From assembly GCA_037893225.1 (NCBI GenBank), contig JAZGUH010000559.1:434001-498000 (forward strand): a stretch of 64,000 nucleotides of DNA, read 5' to 3'. Below are positions 11,500 to 22,349 of this stretch, piece after piece; position 1 is the stretch's first letter; each line of letters opens with the position of its first letter. Below the pieces are notes generated by a model that was not told where the DNA came from, did no database searches, and was given only the letters and a program-made list of their open reading frames with translations. Position numbers and translations under genes: made by a program. The stretch is from Hippasteria phrygiana (lineage: Eukaryota > Echinodermata > Asteroidea > Valvatida > Goniasteridae).

Positions 11500-12350
11500 T
11501 GATTTTTTATGAATTTTTGAAATTTCAAAATCGTAAAATTCTTTTCAATATATCTAGCGAACAAAACAAGATATTTTCAAAATTCTTTTTGTTATAGCTT
11601 TGGTATGTCTCAAAGATATCCCCTAAAAAGGAGAAAATGTGTGACGTCATGATGACATCATCAAAAATGTGCTTTTTTAAAACACATATAAGGATAGGTC
11701 CGATCGTCATGAAAATTGGTGGGTAGGTAGATACTGTCACTAGGATGCTGAATCCAAAGTGACGTCATGATGACGTCATCACGTGATTTTTTATGAATTT
11801 TTCAAAATTTTGAAATCGTAACATTCTTTTCAATATATCTAGCGAACAAAACAAGATATTTTCAAAATTCTTTTGTTATAGCTTTGGTATGTCTCAAAGA
11901 TATGCCCTAAAAGGGAGAAAATGTGTGACGTCATGATGACATCATCAAAAATGTGCTTTTTTAAAACACATATAAGGATAGGTCCGATCGTCATGAAAAT
12001 TGGTGGGTAGGTAGATACTATCACTAGGATGCAGAAGCCGAAGTGACGTCATGATGACGTCATCATGTGATTTGTTATGAATTTTTGAAATTTTGAAATC
12101 GTAACATTCTTTTAAATATATCTCGCAAACAAAACAAGATAGTTCCAAAATTCTTTTTGTTATAGCTTTGGTAGGACTCAAAGATATGCCCTAAAAGGGG
12201 AAAAAATGTGTGACGTCATGATGACGTCATCAAAAATGTGCTATTTTTAAACACATATAAGGATAGGTCCGATCGTCATGAAAAGTAGTGGGTAGGTAGA
12301 TACTGTCACAAGCATGCAAAATCTGAAATGATGTCATGATGACGTCATCG
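11500..12350. repeat. CRE block: ~285-bp tandem units, class GGTCCGATCGTCATG
   Basis: Units aligned on AGGATAGGTCC at 11691, 11975 and 12260, period 284-285 bp. Each carries AAATGTGTGACGTCATGATG near one end and GATGACGTCATCACGTGATT near the other. Minus-strand open frames here all repeat the same peptide (TYPPIFMTIGPILICVLKK), an effect of the repeat and not evidence of a gene. Confidence 0.85.
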
Positions 12351-12464
12351 TCAATTTTATTTATGATTTTTGAAATTTTTGAAATTTCATTTTAATCACA
12401 ATTTTACACAAAAAAACAAAACAGCCCTGTGTTTGTCCACAAACACTGTACCAGATGTCTAGTT

Positions 12465-12494
12465 GGCTGTTTCGGAAACTTTTCCGAAACAGCC
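12465..12494. repeat. GGCTGTTTCGGAAA hairpin
   Basis: Perfect 14-bp arms with a CT loop, followed by CCTTGTTTTCGTTAAGA and a T-rich run. Immediately upstream is the smaller hairpin GTGTTTGTCCACAAACAC (12430-12447). Confidence 0.85.
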
Positions 12495-14639
12495 CTTGTT
12501 TTCGTTAAGATTTTTTTTTTTTTTATTTTTTATTTTTTTTTTTTTTTCCTTTTCAGACTTTTTGCCCATAGCATTTGTGCACGTTTTCTTTCTTACCGGC
12601 ACTTTGGCTACTTTGGTACACCCGATTGCCTCTAAACTTGGCAGACACTTAGACCAACTGCTCAGAATGTATGCCGAACATTTACGTCATGATGACGTCA
12701 TCACGTGATTTTTTATGAATTTTTGAAATTTGAAAATCGTAAAATTCTTTTCAATATATCTAGCGAACAAAACAAGATATTTTCAAAATTCTTTTTGTTA
12801 TAGCTTTGGTATGTCTCAAAGATATGCCCTAAAAGGGAGAAAATGTGTGACGTCATGATGACATCATCAAAAATGTGCTTTTTTAAAACACATATAAGGA
12901 TAGGTCCGATCGTCATGAAAATTGGTGGGTAGGTAGATACTGGCACTAGGATGCAAATTCCGAAGTGACGTCATGATGACGTCATCACGTGATTTTTTAT
13001 GAATTTTTGAAATTTCAAAATCGTAAAATTCTTTTCAATATATCTAGCGAACAAAACAAGATATTTTCGAAATTCTTTTTGTTATAGCTTTGGTATGTCT
13101 CAAAGATATGCCCTAAAAAGCGAAAATTGTGTGACGTCATGATGACGTCATCAAAAATGTTTTTTTTTTTTAACGCATGTAAGGGTCAATCCGATTACAA
13201 AAATGTATATATTGAATTTTCCTCTCCCTAATTCCAAAATTTCATGATCGTGGCTCACTCAAGTAAGAAATAACAGCCATTTCAAAATTTAGACCAAATT
13301 CAATATAACACAAAGGAATTCTGGGAAGGAGAGATAACCATGGCTTAAATGTGCAGGCTGTTTATAAAAAGGTTGATTTGTAGTCTTTGTTCAAGTCGCT
13401 GAATTTTAAAATTGTGTAAATCGTAACATTCTTTTCAATATATCTAGCGAACAAAACAAGAAATTTTCAAAATTCTTTTTGTTATAGCTTTGGTATGTCT
13501 CAAAGATATGCCCTAAAAAGCGAAAATTGTGTGACGTCATGATGACGTCATCAAAAAATTCTTTTTTTCAAGTCGCTAGAATATTGCCCATAGCATTTGT
13601 AAACGTTTTCTTTCTTACCGGCCACTTTACCTAATTTTAAACTTGGCAGACACTTACCCCAACTGCTCACAATGTGTGCCGAACTTTTACGTCATAATGA
13701 CGTCATCACATGTCACGTGACGTCATCTTAAAGGGGCATTTTTCTAAGCCATATATCTACAAAAGTACAAGTTCGATTAAGTTAAAATGTAATATCTAGG
13801 TATTCCAGTAGTTTTATAAATGAAAATTGACATGACGTTATGATGACGTCATCACATGTGACGTCATCTTAAAGGGGCAGTTTTTGAAGGCGCATATCTA
13901 CAGAAGTACATGTCCGATTAAGTTTAAAAGTAATATCTAGGTAGCCCAGTAGGTTTATAGATGAAAATTGACATGACATGATGATGACGTCATCACATGT
14001 CACGTGACGTCATCTTAAAGGGGCAGTTTTTGAAGCCATATAATATAAACAAAAGTACAAGTCCGATTAAGTTGAAAAGTTATATCTAGGTAGGTCAGCA
14101 AGTTTATAGATGAAAATTTATGTGACGTTATGATGACGTCATCACATGTTACTACTACAAACAACTTTAATTAATTTCAAAATTAACATAGAAAACTGGC
14201 AGCAGCGCGATTGTTTGACAAACTTAAATTATTGTATTCACATTTCACATCCAAACTAAAAAAACAAAAACGAAACAGCCCTGTGTTTGTCCACAAACAC
14301 CAACCTCATGCCTCTAGTTTCTTTTTTTTTCTTTTTCAGCCAAATGCCCATAGCATTTGTACATGTTTTCTTTCTTACCGGCACTTTGGCTACTTTTATG
14401 CTACCGATTGACTTCAAACTTGGCAGACACTTAGACTAACTGCTCAGAATGTATGCCGAACATTTACGTCATGATGACGTCATCACGTGATTTTTTATGA
14501 ATGTTTGAAATTTCAAAATCGTAATATTCTTTTCAATATATCTAGCGAACAAAACAAGATATTTTCAAAATTATTTTTGTTATAGCTTTGGTATGTCTCA
14601 CAGATATGCACTAAAAGAAAAAAAAATGTGTGATGTCAT

Positions 14640-15290
14640 GATGACGTCATCAAAAATGTGCTTTTTTAAAACACATATAAGGATAGGTCCGATCGTCATG
14701 AAAAGTGGTGGGTAGGTAGATACTGTCACTAGCATGCAAAATCTGAAATGAGGTCATGATGACGTCATCACGTGATTTTTTATGAATTTTGGAAATTTTA
14801 AAATCGTAACATTTTTTAAAAATATATCTAGCGAACAAAACAAGATATTTTCAAAATTCTTTTTGTTATAGCTTTGGTGTGTCTCAAAGATATCCCCTAA
14901 AAGGGAGAAAATGTGTGACGTCATGATGACATCATCAAAAATGTGCTTTTTTAAAACACATATAAGGATAGGTCCGATCGTCATGAAAATTGGTGGGTAG
15001 GTAGATACTGTCACTAGCATGCAAAATCTGAAATGATGTCATGATGACGCCATCGGGAATTTTTTTTATGATTTTTGAAATTTTTGAAATTTCATTTTAA
15101 TCACAAAATTTTACACAAAAAAACAAAACAGCCCTGTGTTTGTCCACAAACACTGTACCATATGTCTAGTTGGCTGTTTCGGAAACTTTTCCGAAACAGC
15201 CCTTGTTTTCGTTAAGATTTTTTTATTTTTTTATTTTTTTTTTTTTTTTGGCTGTTTTGGAAACTTTTCCAAAACAGCCCTTGTTTTCGT

Positions 15291-15322
<32 letters not shown>

Positions 15323-16440
15323 GGGCTGTTTTGGAAACTTTTCCAAAACAGCCCTTGTTTTCGTTAAGATTTTATTTTATTTTTTTTTTCCTTTTCAGAC
15401 TTTTTCCCATAGCATTTGTGCACGTTTTCTTTCTTACCGGCACTTTGGCTACTTTGGTGCACCCGATTGCCTTTAAACTTGGCAGACACTTAGACAAACT
15501 GCTCAGAATGTGTGCCGAACTTTTTCGTCATGATGACGTCATCACGTGATTTTTTATGAATTTTTGAATTTTGAAAATCGTAATATTCTTTTCGATATAT
15601 CTGGCGAACGAAACAAGATATTTTCAAAATTCTTTTTGTTATAGCTTTGGTAGGTCTCAAAGATATGTCCTAAAAAGGAAAAAAATGTGTGACGTCATGA
15701 TGACATCATCAAAAATGTGCTTTTTTAAAACACATATAAGGATATAGGTCCGATCGTCATGAAAATTGGTGGGTAGGTAGATACTGGTACTAGGATGCAA
15801 AATCCAAAGTGACGTCATGATGACGTCATCACGTGATTTGTTATGAATTTTTGAAATTTTGAAATCGTAACATTCTTTTAAATATATCTCGCAAACAAAA
15901 CAAGAGATTTTCAAAATTCTTTTTGATACAGCTTTTGGTATGTCTCAAAGATATGCCCTAAAAAGGAAAAAAATGTGTGACGTCATGATGATGTCATCAA
16001 AAATGTGCTTTTTAAAAACACATAGAAGGATAGGTCCGATCGTCACGAAAATTGGTGGGTAGGTAGATACTGCCACCAGCATGCAAAATCTAAAATGACG
16101 TCATGATGACGTCATCACGTGATTTGTTATGATTTTTATAATTTTTGAAATCGTAAAATTCTTTTAAATATATCTGGCAAACAAAACAAGATATTTTCAA
16201 AATTCTTTTTGTTATAGCTTTGGTAGGTCTAAAGGATATGCCCTAAAAAAGAAAAAAATGTGTGACGTCATGATGACATCATCAAAAATGTGCTTTTTTA
16301 AAACACATATAAGGATAGGTCCGATCGTCATGAAAATTGGTGGGTAGGTAGATACTGTCACTAGCATGCACAATCCGAAATGATGTCATGATGACGTCAT
16401 CGGCAATTTTTTTATGATTTTTGAAATTTTTGAAATTTCA
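14640..16440. repeat. CRE block: further ~285-bp units
   Basis: Same class as 11500-12350. AGGATA markers at 14680, 14965, 15739, 16027 and 16312 give spacings of 285, 288 and 285 bp within each run, with the hairpin cluster inserted between 15060 and 15540. Confidence 0.8.
15172..15353. repeat. Three covarying GGCTGTTT hairpins with T-runs
   Basis: Perfect 14-bp hairpins at 15172-15201 (TTTCGG/CCGAAA arms), 15250-15279 and 15324-15353 (both TTTTGG/CCAAAA arms), all with CT loops and each followed by CCTTGTTTTCGTTAAGA plus T-runs. Spacing is 74-78 bp. Confidence 0.85.
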
Positions 16441-16535
16441 TTTTAATCACAAAATTTTACACAAAAAAACAAAACAGCCCTGTGTTTGTCCACAAACACT
16501 GTACCATATGTCTAGTTTCTTTTTCTTTTTTTTAT

Positions 16536-18570
16536 TTTTCTTCTGCCCTTTTTGCCATAGGTTTTGTACACAACTCCCTTTTCCACCTAATTTCATACTG
16601 TTAAAGCTCGTGTTGTCCCCTCGAGTTGTCACAACAAAGGCCATATAGCGTAGATGGTCCTAAAGCAATGACGTCATGATGACGTCAGTAGTTTTCAAAT
16701 TGTGGCCTCATGAATATTCAATTTTCCACGCTTCCAAGCTCAATATCTGAAAAACCAATCGAGATGTGAAGTTTATATCTATTGCAAAGTATTAGTTGGG
16801 CGGCCAAAATGTTTCTGCTTGAGTAAAATGTTCGTGACGTCATCATGACGTCATCTGGAGGCCATTAACTGAAAGCACAATTTTGCGTGTTTAGCAACCT
16901 CCTATGACAGCAACCATAAGACAAGTCATACATTGTATTTTGGTCGACCTTACTGCAAGCGGAAATGATCGTGGCTCATTCCAGTGTGAAATAAGGCCCA
17001 TTTCAAAATTTAGCGAAAAGCAATAAGATAACATAAGAATTCTGGGAAGGCAGTAACCGTGGGTATTTTGTAGCGCGTTGTGAATTTATGTGTGGACTGA
17101 TTTAGACTCGTTATCGGTCCTTCCTTTGTCCTTCGGACTTCTAAATACAGGATTAGGATATAACGTATGGTGCGGGAAGTAGTCTAATTCATCCCGCACG
17201 TTAGGGCATATCTACCAATGTGTTGAGGGCAGCAGACAACCTTAGCGGTTGCAGAATTTCCAAGAATGAGGTGGAATTTAGATATTCTGCTAAAGTGTCT
17301 GAGCTGGAAATGTGTACAGCGCCATCTCGTGACTATGATTTCAGACAATTCCAACGTGATTAATGGTGCATTTTTTAAGGCCTACATCTACAGAATTGCA
17401 AGTCCGATTGGGCTGAATTTCGGTATGTGCTAAGAGACCATGATGTGTGATAGATGCAAACTAAACTGACGAAATGATGACGTCATCATGTGATATATGA
17501 CGTCACATTAAAGGTGCATTTTTCTAAGGCCTAAATCTTTAGAACTACAGGTCCGATTGGGTTAAATCTCGGGATCTGCCCAGACCATCATGTGTTACAC
17601 AGGAAAATTAAACTTACGTAATGACATCAGCGCGTGCCATATGACGTCACATTAAAGGTGCATTTTTCTTAGGCCTAAATCTTTAGAACTACAGGTCCGA
17701 TTGGGTTAAATCTCGGGATCTGCCCAGACCATCATGTGTGATAGATGAACATTGAACTGACGTAATGATGACGTCATCCCGTGCCATACGACGTCACATT
17801 TAAGGTGCATTTTTCTAAGGCCTAAATCTTTAGAACTACAGGTCCGATTGGGTTAAATCTCGGGATCTGCGCAGACCATCATGTGTTACACAGGAAAATT
17901 AAACTTACGTAATGACATCAGCGCGTGCCATATGACGTCACATTAAAGGTGCAATTTTCTAAGGCCTAAATCTTTAGAACTACAGGTCCGATTGGGTTAA
18001 ATCTCGGGATGTGCCCAGACCATCATGTGTTACACAGAAAAATTAAACTGACGTAATGACATCAGTACGTGCCATATAACGTCACATTAAAGGTGCAATT
18101 TTCTAAAGCCCACATCTAGCGAACTATACCGATTGGATTGAATTTCGGGATGCGCCTAGACCATCATGTGTGATAGATGAAAATTGAACTGACGTAATGA
18201 CGTCATCCCGTGCCATACGACGTCACATTTAAGGTGCATTTTTCTAAGGCCTACATCTTTAGAACTACAAGTCCGATTAAGCTGAATCTCGGTATGTGCT
18301 CAGACCATCATGTGTGATAGATGCAAATTGAACTGACGAAATGATGACGTCATCACGTGTCATATGACGTCACATTAAACTCGGATTTTTCTAAGGCCTA
18401 AATCTACAGACATACAGCTCCGATTGGGTTAAATATCGGGATGTGGCCACACTTTCACCTGAGCCATATTTACTTGTATGTGTGCTAGTACAGTATATAT
18501 AGATTTATACGATGCACATCATAAACACCCTTGAGGAGCAGCTTTTTTCGTCATATTGACGAAAAACCTC
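16536..18570. repeat. 2-kb tandem duplication, copy 1
   Basis: Aligned on CTGCCCTTTTTGCCATAGG at 16543 and 18590 (offset 2047). Identity to copy 2 looks very high across most of the length, far above that between older modules. Inside are about 145-bp units with GTCCGATTGGG at 17551, 17695, 17842 and 17986. Ends with the hairpin at 18533-18570. Confidence 0.9.
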
Positions 18571-18582
18571 TATTTTGTTTTT

Positions 18583-20468
18583 CTTTCTTCTGCCCTTTTT
18601 GCCATAGGTTTTGTACACAACTCCCTTTTCCACCTGATTTCATACTATTAAAGCTCGTATTGTCCCCTTGAGTTGTCACAACAAAGACCATATAGCGTAG
18701 ATGGTCCTAAAGCAATGACGTCATGATGACGTCAGTAGTTTTCAAATTGTGGCCTCATGAATATTTAATTTTCCACGCTTGCAGGCTCAATATCTGAAAA
18801 ACCAATCGAGATGTGAAGTTTATATCTATTGCAAAGTATTAGTTGGGCGGCAAAGATGTTTCTGTTTGAGTAAAATGTTCGTGACGTCATCATGACGTCA
18901 TCTGGAGGCCATTAACTTAAAGCACGATTTTGCGTGTTTAGCAACCTCCTATGACAGCAAGCATATAACAATTCATACATTGTATTTTGGTCGACCTTAC
19001 TGCAAGCGGAAATGATCGTGGCTCATTCCAGTGTGAAATAAGGCCCATTTCAAAATTTAGCGAAAAGCAATAAGATAACATAAGAATTCTGGGAAGGCAG
19101 TAACCGTGGGTATTTTGTAGCGCGTTGTGAATTTATGTGTGGACTGATTTAGACTCGTTATCGGTCCTTCCTTTGTCCTTCGGACTTCTAAATACAGGAT
19201 TAGGATATAACGTATGGTGCGGGAAGTAGTCTAATTCATCCCGCACGTTAGGGCATATCTACCAATGTGTTGAGGGCAGCAGACAACCTTAGCGGTTGCA
19301 GAATTTCCAAGAATGAGGTGGAATTTAGATATTCTGCTAAAGTGTCTGAGCTGGAAATGTGTACAGCGCCATCTCGTGACTATGATTTCAGACAATTCCA
19401 ACGTGATTAATGGTGCATTTTTTAAGGCCTACATCTACAGAATTGCAAGTCCGATTGGGCTGAATTTCGGTATGTGCTAAGAGACCATGATGTGTGATAG
19501 ATGCAAACTAAACTGACGAAATGATGACGTCATCATGTGATATATGACGTCACATTAAAGGTGCATTTTTCTAAGGCCTAAATCTTTAGAACTACAGGTC
19601 CGATTGGGTTAAATCTCGGGATCTGCCCAGACCATCATGTGTTACACAGGAAAATTAAACTTACGTAATGACATCAGCGCGTGCCATATGACGTCACATT
19701 AAAGGTGCATTTTTCTTAGGCCTAAATCTTTAGAACTACAGGTCCGATTGGGTTAAATCTCGGGATCTGCCCAGACCATCATGTGTGATAGATGAACATT
19801 GAACTGACGTAATGATGACGTCATCCCGTGCCATACGACGTCACATTTAAGGTGCATTTTTCTAAGGCCTAAATCTTTAGAACTACAGGTCCGATTGGGT
19901 TAAATCTCGGGATCTGCGCAGACCATCATGTGTTACACAGGAAAATTCAACTTACGTAATGACATCAGCGCGTGCCATATGACGTCACATTAAAGGTGCA
20001 ATTTTCTAAGGCCTAAATCTTTAGAACTACAGGCCCGATTGGGTTAAATCTCGGGATGTGCCCAGACCATCATGTGTTACACAGGAAAATTTAACTAACG
20101 TAATGACATCAGTACGTGCCATATGACGTCACATTAAAGGTGCAATATTCTAAAGCCCACATCTAGAGAATTATACCGATTGGATTGAATTTCGGGATGC
20201 GCCTAGACCATCATGTGTGATAGATGAACATTGAACTGACGTAATGATGACGTCATCCCGTGCCATACGACGTCACATTTAAGGTGCATTTTTCTAAGGC
20301 CTACATCTTTAGAACTACAGGTCCGATTGGGTTAAATATCGGGATGTGGCCACATTTTCACCTGAGCCATATTTACTTGTATGTGTGCTAGTATATATAG
20401 ATTTATACGATGCACATCATACACACCCTTGAGGAGCAGCTTTTTTCGTCATATTGACGAAAAACCTC
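18583..20468. repeat. 2-kb tandem duplication, copy 2
   Basis: Near-identical to 16536-18570 but lacking one roughly 148-bp unit (the one at about 18250-18395 in copy 1). Ends with the same hairpin, after which the polymerase coding sequence resumes. Confidence 0.9.
20431..20468. repeat. Terminal hairpin of the CRE block
   Basis: GAGG-(AGCAGCT)-TTTTTCGTCA-TAT-TGACGAAAAA-CCTC; the 14 paired bases are perfect apart from a 7-nt bulge. An identical 38-bp copy ends duplication copy 1 (18533-18570), so the hairpin belongs to the block. Its position at the end recalls a Helitron 3' hairpin, but the CTRR terminus is not evident. Confidence 0.75.
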
Positions 20469-22349
20469 CAGTTCTCTTTGCGCTTGTCGGCTCTTTGAAA
20501 TCTTTCAACTTTTGGATAAGCATTTATAGCCGATATCAAATCTTGTTTAAGGTGCTGACCTCTTTTCCCAGTAGGATCGCCCAATGGAATGTGTTTATCG
20601 GCGATGATCGCTCGCAGTTCTTCGGGGCTTTTTCGACCCAAGTCGTAGAAGATGGGTCGCAATTATCTTCTTCTCCAGGAATTTCTGGATATGCACATTC
20701 GCAAGTATTTGTTATATTTTTAAATGAGTTCTCGCAAATCCAACAATCTTTAGCATCGTTATATTCTAACTCGTCTTGAGGAGTAAAAATTATGGGTTTG
20801 GGGTCCTTGAATATTTTGTATTGCTCGGCTAGTAAATTATCTAAGAAATGCGATGTGGCGAGCCTAAAACTTGATCGTCGGGTCCGATTATGATATATGC
20901 GTAACCGCAAGCTTTATGTTCGTGAGTCTTTATAGTGGGCGCTTTTTCATCGGGGGGGGGGGGGGGGGAGGGGGTGGTTGTAGCGGTACTAAGATACTTT
21001 CAAAGTCAGCGTATACAGTAAAAGGTACCGGTTGTCTATTTGTAAAGTTTTTGAACTTTAGAATATTGTTGCTTTTATCGGGTAATACGACTCTAGCGGG
21101 GGTTTGGCTAACACCCATACAATCTTTTATGTGTCTGTCTGGAATATCTTGCCTGCTAAAATGTTGCAGACACCGCTCGCAAAAATAGATGCGGTGACCG
21201 TGTTTAGTTTCTTTAGATAATACACGGCTTCTGTTATTTATCCAACAATAATGGTTATTATCTCCTTGAAAAAACAGCAATAGATTGATGGCTGGTTCTC
21301 GTTGAGTAGTAGTTATTCTCAACGGAAAAATTACGTTTTCATAACCAAAAACGTTGATGGAAAGATTATTTTGTTTTTCGATCTTATCAATATCCCCTAA
21401 AATTTAAGTCGTCGTCTTCTTCGTAGATTGAAGTTCTATCGTAACGAATTTTATATTTGGGGTTGGTTTAAATTTTTTCTTTAACATAAGGTTTAAATTT
21501 TGATAGAGCCGCTCTCAGCGCCCATCTTATACATCGCTGGTCTCTATTTTTTACGTTTATGACAGCGAGTTTATGGGCTATGTGTTTGGGTAGTGGAATG
21601 TAAGAATCGCCTCTTATCGGTTGATATTTAGAAACGTTGATATAGAGCGCTTTTAGATCGTGAATGACCCAACCGCTTCCGTTTTCTTGAATTTTTTCTA
21701 TTTTTTCGATTATGATATCTATCTGTTGTTGTACTTGGTTTTCTATTCCGTCTTCGTTTAATACGAGTGATTGAAAACCGAAAAACATACTCGTGTCTTC
21801 GGTAAAAGTATCGTTCGTATGATTATTTTTTCTTAACATAAACGCGAGTTGAAATTTAAAGCTTCTAATTTCGTTTTGTACGTCTTTCAATTTGCCTATG
21901 GTTTTGATTTTGTTTTCGCTAAAAAATGCTATAGGATCGATGAGAATTCTGTTGATATTCATCTCGTAATTGCACAAATGATCTCTGAATGGTCTCGGAG
22001 TTGTTTCGCTAAAATCTAAAAGTAAAAGTTCTTCATCAGGATTTTTATAGTACCGATGTATGGCAGATTCAAAATCTTTTTTAATATACTGACCCCTTCT
22101 TCCAGTAGGATCACCCAGTGTGATGTGTTTATCAGCGATTAATCTTTCTAACAATTCTTTGGATTTGAACCGCACATTTGTATATAGCGCTTCGTTCTTT
22201 TTTATGATCGATAGATAGTCTCGTCTGATATACGTGCCATCGCGTCCGGTTGGTGGGCCCAACGTGATAGCATATTTGTCGATATACTTTTTCAAGCAGT
22301 ATTTTGTCCAACGTGTGTAGCCCGTTGCGGGTATAATTCTGTTTTCCAT
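20469..22349 (-). pseudogene. DNA polymerase B (Polinton type), N-terminal part
   Basis: Protein-primed family B polymerases replicate Polintons, adintoviruses and related viruses. The frame begins at 22349, the first codon past the right TIR. Order of features: two LEM/SAP-like repeats (ITLGPPTGRDGTYIRRD near residues 32-50 and ITLGDPTGRRGQYIKKD near 76-92), then GSGWVIHDLKALYINVSKY and YIPLPKHIAHKLAVINVKN, both typical of these polymerases. Next come FPLRIT, CERCLQHFSRQDIPDRHIKDC and the exonuclease I motif YADFES. A C..C cassette (CWICENSF) and a third LGDPTGKRG repeat follow. Breaks: an in-frame stop at 21468, a shift near 21398, a shift at the long C-run (20953-20976 region), a shift near 20665, then interruption by the CRE block. 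The downstream part is at 5521-5907. A pseudogene in this copy. Confidence 0.85.

Larger units (their letters stand above)
5908..20468. repeat. 14.6-kb CRE-palindrome repeat block splitting the polymerase gene
   Basis: The block consists of diverged copies of a few modules, nearly all containing TGACGTCA, often as the pair TGACGTCATGATGACGTCAT. Three module classes can be told apart by the words GTCCGATTAAGTTGAAA (about 143-bp period), GGTCCGATCGTCATGAAA (about 285 bp) and GGTCCGATTGGGTTAAAT (about 145 bp). All share a GTCCGAT phrase, so they are probably related. Other recurring segments are GCCCATAGCATTTG...CACTTTGGCTAC, and CAAATTCAATATAACACAA followed by GGAATTCTGGGA. No coding sequence is credible: short open frames are poly-Phe runs or repeats of one peptide. 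Both ends carry hairpins and share the 9-mer GGAGCAGCT (5932-5940, 20433-20441). It may be a nested transposon or satellite, or a viral enhancer/origin-like region later rearranged. Confidence 0.85.

Noticed and set aside
9334..15914. Minus-strand frames sharing TYPPIFMTIGPILICVLKK
   Set aside because: They follow the 285-bp repeat unit, start and stop at different places in each copy, and have no conserved full-length frame. They are a repeat echo, not a gene family.
7430..20430. CRISPR-like array
   Set aside because: Repeats are 143-285 bp and mutually diverged without unique spacers, and the genome is eukaryotic.
20417..20662. Separate small gene with the LGDPTGKRG motif
   Set aside because: It opens with a TTG in the middle of the polymerase region, one frame off; better read as part of the broken polymerase gene.
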